Notes: generated from the letters alone by a model not told the origin. A DNA stretch of 16,626 nucleotides from DATECU01 sp035286745 (GCA_035286745.1 DATECU010000293.1:1-16626), one strand, 5' to 3'; shown: positions 1 through 9,935, counted from the stretch's first letter. A program made the numbers and translations.

Positions 1-130
1 CTGCCGCGCGGGCGAGGACGGCGAGCCGCTCGTCTACCTCATCTCCGACGACGACTTCGACGAAGACAAGCGCACCGTGCTCCTGATGTTCGCACTCAAG
101 CACAAGGGCGAATCCGACCGCGAGCCGTGA
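1..130 (+). CDS. C-terminal end of a phytase-like esterase (partial)
   Basis: Only the last 42 or so codons are in the window; the reading frame enters at base 2 and stops with TGA at 128-130. The visible tail contains YLISDDDFDEDKRTVLLMF, which matches the usual C-terminal strand of proteins of the 'esterase-like activity of phytase' family (PF13449), typically SDDNF followed by QRTLLLMF. These are mostly secreted beta-propeller-like proteins of uncertain substrate. The stop codon overlaps the GTG start of the exodeoxyribonuclease III gene by 4 nt, so the two are likely translated from one message. The family call rests on this short motif alone, so it is moderate; the catalytic part lies outside the window. 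Confidence 0.55.
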   Translation, partial: CRAGEDGEPLVYLISDDDFDEDKRTVLLMFALKHKGESDREP

Positions 131-900
131 AGCTCGCCACCTGGAACCTCAACTCGATCCGGGCCCGGCTGCCGCGCCTGGTCGCTTGGCTGGGTCTCAG
201 GCAGCCCGAGGTGCTCTGCCTCCAGGAGCTCAAGGTCAGCGAGGAGCAGTTCCCCTTCCCCGAGATCGAGGCCGCCGGCTATCACGCCGCCGTCTTCGGC
301 CAGAGGACCTACAACGGCGTCGCCATCCTGTCGCGGTCTCCGCTCCAGGACATCGAGGTCGGCTTCGGGCCCCAGGACGACGATCCGGCGGCTCGACTGA
401 TTTCGGCGAGGGTTGGAGATCTGCGCGTGCTCTCGGCCTACGTGCCGAACGGACAGGTGGTCGGTTCCGAGAAGTGGGCGTACAAGCTGGCCTGGCTGCA
501 GAGGCTCCGCCGGCACCTTGACGAGAGGGCCGACCCCAAGGACAAGCTGGCCCTCTGCGGCGACCTCAACGTCGCTCCCGAGGCACGGGACGTGCAGAAC
601 CCGGCCGCCTGGGAGGGTAGCGTGCTGTACTGCCCGGAAGCGCGGGCGGCCCTCGAACAGGTGCTCGCGTTTGGCCTCGTCGATGCCTTCCGCCTCCACC
701 ATGCGGAGGGCGGCCTCTACTCCTGGTGGGACTACCGGATGCTGGCCTTCCCCAAGAACGACGGCCTGCGCATCGACCACCTCCTGCTGACCGCGCCTCT
801 GGCCACGCTCTGCACCTCCGCTTTCATCGACAGGAACGAGCGCAAGGGCCAGCAGCCCTCGGACCACGCGCCGGTCGTAATCGAGCTGGCGCTCGACTAA
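127..900 (+). CDS. xthA: Exodeoxyribonuclease III (AP endonuclease), XthA family
   Basis: A 257-aa protein of the endonuclease/exonuclease/phosphatase fold. It cleaves DNA 5' of abasic sites and removes nucleotides from 3' ends in cytoplasmic base-excision repair. All family motifs are visible: WNLNSIRAR at 6-14; LQELK with metal-binding E34; YNGVAILSR at 62-70; YVPNG with Y105; CGDLNVAPEARDV with D146 and N148; SWWDYR at 199-204; RIDHLL with D217; and SDHAPV with D246/H247 as the catalytic Asp-His pair. Length is normal for the family (about 255-270 aa). The start is GTG at 127, overlapping the preceding TGA as GTGA, and it gives the standard N-terminus MKLATWN. No clear terminator follows before the convergent gene fragment ending at 909. 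Confidence 0.96.
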   Translation: MKLATWNLNSIRARLPRLVAWLGLRQPEVLCLQELKVSEEQFPFPEIEAAGYHAAVFGQRTYNGVAILSRSPLQDIEVGFGPQDDDPAARLISARVGDLRVLSAYVPNGQVVGSEKWAYKLAWLQRLRRHLDERADPKDKLALCGDLNVAPEARDVQNPAAWEGSVLYCPEARAALEQVLAFGLVDAFRLHHAEGGLYSWWDYRMLAFPKNDGLRIDHLLLTAPLATLCTSAFIDRNERKGQQPSDHAPVVIELALD

Positions 901-908
901 CGGACCCG

Positions 909-1160
909 TCAGGGGAGTTGAGAGAGCAGGGTGCGGGCCGGCACCACTACCGGCCGCTTTTGCTTGAAGCAGTCGGCGTTCACATAGGGCATGTCGAGCA
1001 CGACCTGAAAGGCGTGTTCGGCTCGAGTCTGGTTCTGGAAATGGTCAAGCCACGGTGACAGCGTGCGCTCGGCGACCTTCACCTCCACCAGGAACCAGGG
1101 CTAGCCGTCGCGCAGGACCAGGAAGTCGACCTCACGCTTCTGCTTCCGACAATTGGTACA
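909..1160 (-). pseudogene. Remnant of a DUF4143-type AAA ATPase, C-terminal fragment with an in-frame stop
   Basis: Read on the minus strand, the segment encodes KQKREVDFLVLRDG, then TAG (1103-1101), then in the same frame PWFLVEVKVAE, LSPWLDHFQ, AFQVVLDMPYV, and ends VVVPARTLLSQLP with TGA at 911-909. This is the conserved C-terminal PD-(D/E)XK-like end of ATP-binding proteins with a DUF4143 domain; the EVDFLV and LVEVK strands carry the nuclease-like D and E-x-K residues. In intact relatives a Lys usually stands where the stop is, so AAG to TAG explains it by one substitution. The homology fades just upstream of about 1160, and nothing resembling the ATPase domain is found before the next gene at 1208, so the gene is 5'-truncated as well as nonsense-mutated. 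The stop could only be tolerated by suppression, which is unlikely here. Confidence 0.72.
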
Positions 1161-1207
1161 AGGCCCGAGGCGGGGCCGCGGGGCCGCCCGCCGCCTTGAA
1201 TGGCGGT

Positions 1208-1615
1208 TCAGTCGCGGGAGGCGATGGGTGGCAGCGGTCGGAGGGCGGTGATATCCCCGATCCCGTCCGCCTGCTGCAACTGCTCGCACAGGTCGGAGCC
1301 GACCAAGGTGATGCCGAGGAAGCCGCGGTCGTGAACCGAGATCTCGGTCCCCAGCAGCTCCCGGCGGCAGATCGTCGGCAGGTGGGTGGGCTCGCTGTCT
1401 CCGCAGCTCACCAGGCGTGGGTTCTTCCGCCACTCGCGGCCCAGGTAGAAGGCCAGCGGCCCGCGCGCCGTCAAGCTGGCGTTGCTGTCAGCCACGCACA
1501 CGACGGTGGGCCCACCGAGGAAAGCGAGGGCCAGTACCAACGCCAGTCCCAACCCGCAGCCGCCACCCAGCAGCAGGAGTCCCCCGATGATCCACGGCTT
1601 GCGACCGGACGCCAT
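1208..1615 (-). CDS. Small single-pass membrane protein of unknown function, downstream of kgd
   Basis: 135 aa; I do not recognise a family. The N-terminus has a short basic segment (ASGRKP) followed by a long hydrophobic, glycine/leucine-rich helix at about residues 8-35, which should anchor it in the inner membrane. The remaining 100 residues are soluble and probably periplasmic, with four cysteines in this part (Cys40, Cys71, Cys82 and one in the SDLCEQL segment) that could form disulfides. The ATG at 1615 is preceded by a good ribosome-binding site (GGGAGGG). It starts 22 nt after the kgd stop codon on the same strand, so co-transcription with kgd is likely. A link with 2-oxoglutarate metabolism is only suggested by position. 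Reality as a gene is supported by the ribosome-binding site, membrane helix and tight spacing rather than by homology. Confidence 0.6.
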   Translation of the reverse strand: MASGRKPWIIGGLLLLGGGCGLGLALVLALAFLGGPTVVCVADSNASLTARGPLAFYLGREWRKNPRLVSCGDSEPTHLPTICRRELLGTEISVHDRGFLGITLVGSDLCEQLQQADGIGDITALRPLPPIASRD

Positions 1616-1637
1616 CTCTCACCCTCCCGGCGAATGC

Positions 1638-5324
<3,687 letters not shown>

Positions 5325-5425
5325 TCTCGGTGCTTCGTGGCTGCGACGCGCCCGCCAGTCTATTCCTCGGCCCCGGGGGCGAGCAACCCGGGCCGGACAT
5401 CGGAACCGCGTTCTCTGATGGAACT

Positions 5426-5468
5426 TTGCTTTCTGGCTTAACGTTGTTATCATTGCTCACGGAGTTAA
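5426..5468 (+). promoter_or_regulatory. Candidate promoter and operator of the tetR-exporter operon
   Basis: This AT-rich island lies in the 158-nt divergent gap between kgd and the TetR gene. It contains TTGCTT (5426-5431) and TATCAT (5448-5453), separated by 16 nt, acceptable as a sigma-70 -35/-10 pair (3/6 and 5/6 matches) reading toward tetR. Around the -10 there are inverted repeats: TAAC-GTT-GTTA at 5439-5449 and the wider pair TTAAC (5438-5442) with GTTAA (5464-5468). Such placement would let the TetR protein block its own promoter. The elements were found by eye; the local base composition differs strongly from the flanks, which favours a regulatory role. Confidence 0.4.
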
Positions 5469-5482
5469 TTGACCGAGGGCTT

Positions 5483-6112
5483 ATGGGGATCACAGAGCGG
5501 CGGGAGCGGGAGAAGGAAGAAGTCCGGAACAAGATCCTGGACGCGGCCCGGGACCTGTTCGCACGGGAAGGCTACGAGGCGGTCACCATGCGACGAATCG
5601 CCGAGGCCATCGAGTACTCCCCCACCACCATCTACAACCACTTCGAGGACAAGGACGACCTGGTGCGGTGCCTCTGCGACGGCGACTTCGGCCAGTTGCT
5701 GAGCGCGCTTCAGACCCAGCCCGTGCCGGCCGATCCGGTGGTCTGGATCCGCCAGCTTGGGCTCGCCTACACCCGCTTCGCCCTCTCCTTCCCGAACCAC
5801 TACCGCTTCATGTTCATGACGGCCCCGGACATCGAGGTTCACGAAGACCACGAGAGCTTTCCTGGCCATCTGGCTTTCGGCGTGCTGAGGCGCGCGGTGG
5901 CGGGCGCGGTCGAGGGCGGTCGCTTCCGCGCCGGTAGCGTGGACACCATGGCGCTCCACCTCTGGATCGCGCTTCACGGCGCGATCTCGCTGCTCATCAC
6001 CATGCGGCCCGAGCACTGGCCGGTGCCGGTGCCCCCGGACCTGGTGGAGCAGGTCCTGGAGAACAGCATCCGCGGCTTCCTGCGCGAGCCGCCCCCCCAG
6101 GAGAAGCGCTGA
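5483..6112 (+). CDS. TetR/AcrR-family transcriptional regulator
   Basis: 209 aa. Residues about 12-60 form the TetR helix-turn-helix domain: ILDAARDLFAREGYEAVTM, then RRIAEAIEYSPTTIYNHF and DKDDLV, all at the canonical positions. The C-terminal ligand-binding part (75-195) has the pattern WIALHGAISLL typical of TetR proteins with a WHG-type C-terminal domain. The ATG at 5483 is chosen because GAGGG lies 5-9 nt upstream and the protein begins with the usual short charged leader. Its stop overlaps the start of the ABC permease gene by one base (TGATG), so it is the first gene of the exporter operon and most likely represses it together with itself. The ligand cannot be read from sequence. Confidence 0.93.
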   Translation: MGITERREREKEEVRNKILDAARDLFAREGYEAVTMRRIAEAIEYSPTTIYNHFEDKDDLVRCLCDGDFGQLLSALQTQPVPADPVVWIRQLGLAYTRFALSFPNHYRFMFMTAPDIEVHEDHESFPGHLAFGVLRRAVAGAVEGGRFRAGSVDTMALHLWIALHGAISLLITMRPEHWPVPVPPDLVEQVLENSIRGFLREPPPQEKR

Positions 6113-7236
6113 TGGTCTCGCTGGCTCGCAAGAACCTGCTTCACGACCGGTTGCGCTTCGCCATCACCGTCTCCGGCGTCGCCTTCGCGGTGACCCTGGT
6201 GCTGGTGCAGGTGGGCCTGTTCGTGGGCCTGCTGGCCAAGTCCACGGTGACCATCGAAAAGGCCGCCGCCGACATCTGGATCACCTCCCGGGAGACACCT
6301 AACGTTGATTTCGCGCACAACTTCCCGGAGACCACGGTGCTCCGGGTGCGCGGCGTGCCGGGGGTGGCCCGAGCCGACAACCTGCTGGTCCAGTTCATGA
6401 ACATCCAGCTTCCGTCGGGGGCTGAGGAGGGCTGCCTGGTCTACGGGCTTCAGGACTTCGGGGCCTGGAAGCTCCCCTGGACGGTGACCGAGGGCGATCC
6501 CCGGGATCTCCGGCGAGGCCAGTACATCCTGATGGACCGCTCGGCCGAGCAACGCTTCGGACCCTTCCGGGTCGGTGAGTATCGCGAGATCCTGGGCCGG
6601 CGTTTCAAGATCGTGGGCACCACCCGCGACGCGGCGTCCTTCACCACCGCGCCCATCGTGTTCATGGACTACCGCAACGCCCAGGAGCTCTCCGAGGCGG
6701 CCGACCACAAGACCAGCTATGTGCTGGTCAAGGTCGCGCCCGGAGCCGATCCCGGGGCGGTGGCCGCCCGGCTGCGCCAGACGCTGCCCTTCAACGACGT
6801 GTACACCAAAGCCGAGTGGGCTCGGAAGTCGCGCAGCTACTGGGTCTCCTCCACCGGCCTGGGCATGAACATGGGCATCACCGTCTTCCTGGGCGTGCTG
6901 GTCGGCATCGTGGTGGTAGCTCAGACCCTCTACACCTCGGCGGTCGAGCACGTGAAGGAGTTCGGCACCGTCAAGGCCATCGGCGGCTCCAACTGGGACA
7001 TCTACCGCATCCTGGGCGAGCAGGCGCTGATCGCTGCGGTCCTCGGTTTCGCCCTGGGCGGCGCCCTGTCCTGGGCCATGCGGCCGGCCATGGCCAGGCT
7101 GTATCTGAACGTCCAGATCTCCGCCGGCTTCGCCGCCGCCGTCTTCCTGGGCACCGTCCTCATGTGCCTGGGGGCGGCCGTGCTGTCCTTCCGCAGAGTG
7201 GCCGGGATCGACCCGGCTCTGGTGTTCCGCACATAA
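6112..7236 (+). CDS. ABC exporter permease, DevC/MacB-FtsX type
   Basis: 374 aa with the four-helix architecture of type VII (MacB/LolCE/DevC) permeases: TM1 at about 16-41, a large extracytoplasmic domain at 45-245, and three C-terminal helices at about 253-273, 303-325 and 338-360. EHVKEFGTVKAIGGSN (279-294) is the cytoplasmic coupling segment between TM2 and TM3, and RRVAGIDPALVFR closes the protein as in the family. Length and N-terminus (SLARKNLLHDRLRF) resemble cyanobacterial DevC, the permease of the heterocyst glycolipid exporter. Such permeases do not form a classical channel but drive a periplasmic adaptor by mechanotransmission. The gene starts on the last base of tetR and is followed by the cognate ATPase and adaptor. 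The substrate is unknown; lipids, lipoproteins, peptides or drugs are all possible. Confidence 0.9.
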   Translation: MVSLARKNLLHDRLRFAITVSGVAFAVTLVLVQVGLFVGLLAKSTVTIEKAAADIWITSRETPNVDFAHNFPETTVLRVRGVPGVARADNLLVQFMNIQLPSGAEEGCLVYGLQDFGAWKLPWTVTEGDPRDLRRGQYILMDRSAEQRFGPFRVGEYREILGRRFKIVGTTRDAASFTTAPIVFMDYRNAQELSEAADHKTSYVLVKVAPGADPGAVAARLRQTLPFNDVYTKAEWARKSRSYWVSSTGLGMNMGITVFLGVLVGIVVVAQTLYTSAVEHVKEFGTVKAIGGSNWDIYRILGEQALIAAVLGFALGGALSWAMRPAMARLYLNVQISAGFAAAVFLGTVLMCLGAAVLSFRRVAGIDPALVFRT

Positions 7237-7240
7237 CGAT

Positions 7241-7260
7241 CACCACAGAGGCACAGAGAA
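7241..7260 (+). repeat. Dispersed intergenic repeat, copy 1 (core ACCACAGAGGCACAG)
   Basis: The 15-bp core at 7242-7256 is identical to those at 8085-8099 and 9075-9089. It begins 5 nt after the permease stop codon. Similar CACAGAGGCACAGAG tracts are familiar as intergenic sequence in environmental bacterial genomes; their function is unknown to me. Confidence 0.7.
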
Positions 7261-7345
7261 CGGAGAAGCCGAGGAGAGCCGGAGGCAGGGGAGTTGAGAC
7301 GGGCCGCGCAAGAGGTTGGAGAGGTGGACCGGCGGTGGCTGAACG

Positions 7346-7368
7346 CTGATCGCTGTCTGCTGATCGCT
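7346..7368 (+). repeat. Short direct repeat CTGATCGCT (two copies)
   Basis: CTGATCGCT occurs at 7346-7354 and 7360-7368, separated by 5 nt, and is preceded by the near-copy CTGAACGCT at 7339-7347. It lies in the 162-nt gap between the permease and ATPase genes, between repeat copy 1 and the ribosome-binding site of the ATPase. Spacing of about 14 nt could suit a DNA-binding protein, but an intergenic degenerate repeat is equally likely. Confidence 0.4.
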
Positions 7369-7398
7369 ACCACGGGTTCGGTTAGGAGCGTGAGTGAG

Positions 7399-8076
7399 AT
7401 GAGCGACCGGGTGCTGGAAGCGCGCGACGTGGTGAAGGTGTTCGACGAAGGGTCGCAGAAGGTCGAGGTGCTGCGTGGCGTCTCCCTGGAGGTGGCGGCG
7501 GGCGAAGTGGTCGCCCTCGAAGGTCCCTCCGGGTCGGGCAAGACCACGCTGCTCTCGATCATGGGCCTCATCCTCACGCCCACATCCGGCAAGGTGACGG
7601 TGGCAGGGGAGACTCCGAACGGGGGCGGCCCGGCCCGACTGCGCGAGCTGCGCCGGCGAGCCATCGGTTTCGTGTTCCAGCAGTTCAACCTGTTCCCGGC
7701 GCTCACCGCGCTCGAGAACGTCGAGTACGCGCTCAACGTCAAGGGTCTGGCGGGTAGCGCCGCCAGGGAGGAGGCGCGAAGGACCCTGGCGGCGGTAGGC
7801 CTGTCGGATCGGCTGGCCTTCCTGCCTCGCGACCTCTCCGGCGGCCAGAAGCAGCGGGTGGCCATCGCCCGCGCGCTGGCTGGCTCGCCGCAGGTGCTGC
7901 TGGCCGACGAGCCCACGGCCAACCTCGACTCGGCTGCGGGCATGCAGATCCTGGAGCTGTTCCGCGATCTGGCCAAGGCCGAGGGCAAGGGGCTGGTGAT
8001 CGTCACCCACGACCCCAAGGTGCGAACGGTCGCCGATCGCGTGGTGGGGATTCGGGACGGCCGGCTCTCTGCTTGA
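7399..8076 (+). CDS. ABC exporter ATPase, DevA/LolD/MacB type
   Basis: 225 aa, a complete nucleotide-binding domain that energises the neighbouring permease at the cytoplasmic face. Walker A GPSGSGKT at 42-49, Q-loop glutamine at about 94 in FVFQQFNLFP, signature LSGGQKQR at 146-153, Walker B VLLADEP at 166-172 with catalytic E171, D-loop NLD, and switch H204 in IVTHD. The FQQFNLFP and SGGQKQRVAIARAL stretches are typical of the LolD/DevA subfamily. ATG 7399 is chosen because AGGAG lies 10 nt upstream and the N-terminus (VLEARDVVKVF) is the family's first strand; a longer reading frame upstream runs through non-conserved repeat DNA. It is separated from the permease by 162 nt of repeat-bearing sequence, unusual for an operon otherwise so tight. 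Confidence 0.94.
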   Translation: MSDRVLEARDVVKVFDEGSQKVEVLRGVSLEVAAGEVVALEGPSGSGKTTLLSIMGLILTPTSGKVTVAGETPNGGGPARLRELRRRAIGFVFQQFNLFPALTALENVEYALNVKGLAGSAAREEARRTLAAVGLSDRLAFLPRDLSGGQKQRVAIARALAGSPQVLLADEPTANLDSAAGMQILELFRDLAKAEGKGLVIVTHDPKVRTVADRVVGIRDGRLSA

Positions 8077-8106
8077 CGCAACAAACCACAGAGGCACAGA
8101 GGCATA
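8074..8106 (+). repeat. Dispersed intergenic repeat, copy 2
   Basis: TGACGCAAC (8074-8082) plus AACCACAGAGGCACAG (8084-8099) matches copy 3 at 9063-9089 with a one-base difference in spacer. The repeat begins exactly on the TGA of the ATPase gene, so the element supplies that stop codon. A related segment (GAGCACAGAGAGGACGAAGG, 8146-8165) lies further along the same 97-nt gap and provides part of the ribosome-binding region of the next gene. Confidence 0.7.
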
Positions 8107-8173
8107 GCGCGCAACGAACGGATTCACCAGAAAACCGCCGGCAGGGAGCACAGAGAGGACGAAGGTGGGAGCG

Positions 8174-9055
8174 ATGGAGACGCGGACGATCTTGGCGACC
8201 GGCGTGATTGGGGCAGCTCTGCTGGCGGGGACGGCGATTCAGGCTCGAAATGCGGGCCTGGGTGGCGGGAAGGACGTCGAGCCTACGGCACCCGCGGCCC
8301 TCGGCAAGCGCGGGGTGGCGGCCGAAGGCCGAGTGGTGGCCTACCCCGGCGCGGAGGTGGGCGTCGCCGCCGAGCGCGGCGGGCGTCTGCTGAGCGTGCG
8401 TGTGGTGGAGGGCCAGAAGGTTCGGAGGGGTGAGCTTCTGGCGGAGATCGATTCCGAGGAACTGCGGGCAGCGCTCGCCGAGGCCAAGGCACGCGTAACA
8501 GAGGCTGAGGCTCAGGCTCGCTTGACGGAGCTGACGCTTGAGCGGCGAGGCCGACTGCGCGAAGAAGATGTGGTCTCCGCCCACGAGGTCGACGAGGCGC
8601 GGCGCGATCTGGAAACCGCACGGGCCCGGCGCGACACCGCGCAAGCCGAAGTCGAACGCTACCAGGCCCAGCTCCGCAAGAGCCGGGTCCTGGCGCCTAT
8701 CGCTGGCACGGTGACGGCGCGCCAGGCCGACGCCGGCGAGACGGTGGCCGCCGGCGACCCCATTGCCACCCTGGCCGATCTGGATCGGCTGCGCGTGGAA
8801 GGGGAAGCGGACGAGGCCGACGCCGCGGTGCTGGTGGTGGGGGCCCCGGTCGCGATCACCGCCGACGGCTATCCGGGCGCCTTCCGGGGCCGGATCGAGG
8901 AAGTGGCCGACTCGGTGACGCTGCGCCGCCTGAAACCCCAGGACCCCAGCCGACCCACCGACACCCGGATCGTATCCGTGAAGGTGGCCCTCGGCGAGCG
9001 AACTCCGCTCAAGCTGGGCGCCACGGTGGAGCTTCGGATCGAGCCCCGGCAGTAG
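8174..9055 (+). CDS. HlyD/DevB-like periplasmic adaptor (membrane fusion protein)
   Basis: 293 aa. An N-terminal hydrophobic anchor (about residues 5-22, TILATGVIGAALLAG) is followed by a first lipoyl half (about 50-90, with GGRLLSVRVVEGQKVRRGELLAEID), an alpha-helical hairpin rich in Ala, Arg and Glu (about 92-168), a second lipoyl half (SRVLAPIAGTV, 169-200) and a beta-barrel domain to the end. It should link the inner-membrane permease to an outer-membrane channel and carry substrate across the periplasm. It is short beside DevB or HlyD (above 400 aa), mainly because the coiled-coil hairpin is short. ATG 8174 is preferred over GTG 8165 because AAGG lies 8 nt upstream of it. It is last in the operon; no TolC-like gene follows. 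Confidence 0.9.
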   Translation: METRTILATGVIGAALLAGTAIQARNAGLGGGKDVEPTAPAALGKRGVAAEGRVVAYPGAEVGVAAERGGRLLSVRVVEGQKVRRGELLAEIDSEELRAALAEAKARVTEAEAQARLTELTLERRGRLREEDVVSAHEVDEARRDLETARARRDTAQAEVERYQAQLRKSRVLAPIAGTVTARQADAGETVAAGDPIATLADLDRLRVEGEADEADAAVLVVGAPVAITADGYPGAFRGRIEEVADSVTLRRLKPQDPSRPTDTRIVSVKVALGERTPLKLGATVELRIEPRQ

Positions 9056-9062
9056 GCTGGGC

Positions 9063-9099
9063 TGACGCAACGCAACCACAGAGGCACAGGGACACCGAG
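9063..9099 (+). repeat. Dispersed intergenic repeat, copy 3
   Basis: TGACGCAAC (9063-9071) and AACCACAGAGGCACAG (9074-9089), then GGACACCGAG. It starts 7 nt after the stop of the adaptor gene, in the same orientation as copies 1 and 2. Confidence 0.7.
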
Positions 9100-9125
9100 C
9101 AGGCTACAAACGTACGGCAACGGAC

Positions 9126-9157
9126 GGGAACCAGCCGGCGTTGGGCGTTCCCTGTTT
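9126..9157 (+). terminator. Possible terminator of the exporter operon
   Basis: GGGAAC (9126-9131) pairs with GTTCCC (9147-9152); inside, GCC (9134-9136) can pair with GGC (9144-9146) across a two-base bulge, leaving a 7-nt loop. TGTTTG follows directly. The stem is modest and the T-run short, but the position, 70 nt after the last operon gene and 80 nt before the toxin-antitoxin pair, is apt. Confidence 0.35.
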
Positions 9158-9201
9158 GCCATTCCGCACCCTTAGACCCGGCCCCAAGGCGGCCCTTGTA
9201 G

Positions 9202-9233
9202 CTGCCAGTCAGGCATGGCAGACTTCTGCCATG
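9202..9233 (+). promoter_or_regulatory. Probable autoregulatory operator of the toxin-antitoxin pair
   Basis: CATGGCAGA (9214-9222) and TCTGCCATG (9225-9233) are perfect 9-bp inverted arms around a 2-nt centre, and the right arm includes the ATG of the antitoxin gene. A further half-site, CTGCCA at 9202-9207, faces TGGCAG at 9216-9221. Three alternating half-sites upstream of an antitoxin are what is expected for cooperative binding by an antitoxin dimer or the toxin-antitoxin complex. The palindrome also occupies the place of a ribosome-binding site, and none is visible, so it could act at the RNA level too as a hairpin hiding the start codon. Confidence 0.55.
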
Positions 9234-9503
9234 AAGAACGCTGGCCTTCGGAACTTCCACCTGCCGCTTCCTGCGCCGGTCCAGGTTCGACTGCGGGAGG
9301 CCGCGGAACGCGAAGGGGTGCCGGCGACCGTCGTTGCCAGGCGGGCCCTGGAGGAATGGCTTCAGGACCGGGAGAGACGGGCTCGCGCCCAGCAGATCGC
9401 TTCCTACGCCGCCGCGGTCGCCGGAAGCCGGGCAGACCTCGACCCAGCGCTCGAGGCCGCGTCGATCGAGGACTGGTTGAACTCCGCCAGGCGGAGCCGA
9501 TGA
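9231..9503 (+). CDS. Antitoxin of a type II MazF/PemK toxin-antitoxin pair
   Basis: 90 aa. The N-terminal half (LRNFHLPLPAPVQVRLREAA, then PATVVARRALEEWL at about 29-42) has the strand-helix-helix pattern of a ribbon-helix-helix-like DNA-binding dimer. The C-terminal half (ASYAAAVAGSRADLDPALEAA, then IEDWL) is the acidic toxin-binding tail usual in this family. It should neutralise the following RNase and repress the pair by binding the palindrome over its start. ATG 9231 is the natural start because conserved sequence begins right after it; upstream in-frame sequence is not conserved. The stop overlaps the toxin start as ATGA, which couples the two products. The family is assigned by pattern and by its partner rather than by a precise name. 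Confidence 0.82.
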   Translation: MKNAGLRNFHLPLPAPVQVRLREAAEREGVPATVVARRALEEWLQDRERRARAQQIASYAAAVAGSRADLDPALEAASIEDWLNSARRSR

Positions 9504-9847
9504 ACCGCGGGGAGGTCTGGTGGGCCAACCTGGAGCCGCGTTCAGGGTCGGAACAACGCGGACGCCGGCCGGTCATCGTCGTCTCGCACGACGGCTTCAA
9601 CAGGACACCGGGCTGGCGCTCGGTCATCGTGGTGCCGCTCTCCACTTCCAAGGCCCAAGCCCGGCGCGGGCCTACGGCGATCGGGCTGGCCCCAGGGGCG
9701 GGCGGTTTGAAGAAGGCGAGCATTGCCCTCTGCCATCAGGTCACGACGCTGGATCGGGCCAAGCTCGTCGAAAAGGCCGGAGCGCTGACTCACCCGGAAC
9801 TCGCTGGGGTCGAAACCGGGCTCCGCTCCGCCCTCGATCTCGGATAG
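9500..9847 (+). CDS. MazF/PemK-family endoribonuclease toxin
   Basis: 115 aa, the standard length. MazF toxins are ribosome-independent RNases that cleave single-stranded mRNA at short sequences and arrest growth when the antitoxin is lost. Visible motifs: RGEVWWANLEP (3-13), GSEQRGRRPVIVVS (16-29) with the catalytic Arg region, the strand VIVVPLSTS (42-50) with the conserved Ser/Thr, and the final helix motif ALCHQVTTLDRAKLVEKAG (76-94), the C-terminal MazF signature. No truncation is visible, so it should be active. It begins inside the antitoxin stop (ATGA at 9500-9503) and ends before a convergent gene; cleavage specificity cannot be inferred. Confidence 0.95.
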   Translation: MNRGEVWWANLEPRSGSEQRGRRPVIVVSHDGFNRTPGWRSVIVVPLSTSKAQARRGPTAIGLAPGAGGLKKASIALCHQVTTLDRAKLVEKAGALTHPELAGVETGLRSALDLG

Positions 9848-9891
9848 CCCGCTCCGCGCGACAGCCAGCCAGATCGATCTGCTGCGGGAGC

Positions 9892-9935
9892 CGGACCTGA
9901 CGATCGGCGTCGAGGCGCGCCGGCCACCAGGTCCG
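9892..9935. terminator. Inverted repeat between convergent genes, possible terminator
   Basis: CGGACCTG (9892-9899) and CAGGTCCG (9928-9935) are perfect 8-bp arms separated by 28 nt of very GC-rich sequence that can itself fold. The right arm abuts the stop codon of the convergent outer-membrane protein gene. It sits between the toxin gene and that gene, where a shared terminator would be expected, but neither strand has a T-run, so a Rho-independent mechanism is doubtful. Confidence 0.3.

Noticed and set aside
909..1160. Considered as an active gene using stop-codon readthrough
   Set aside because: There is no start codon with a ribosome-binding site and no ATPase domain upstream, so a truncated remnant is the simpler reading.
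1164..1207. GC-rich direct repeat GGGGCCGC twice, considered as a terminator for the kgd operon
   Set aside because: The repeat is direct rather than inverted, the possible stem is only about 5 bp, and there is no T-run on the minus strand.
5369..5394. Imperfect GC hairpin in the kgd leader (GGCCCCGGG with CCCGGGCC)
   Set aside because: Such stems arise often by chance at this GC content; it matches no known riboswitch or attenuator, and no conserved sequence surrounds it.
7241..9099. The three CACAGAG repeats considered as a CRISPR array
   Set aside because: Copies are about 0.8-1 kb apart with whole genes between them, not regularly spaced, and no cas gene is present.
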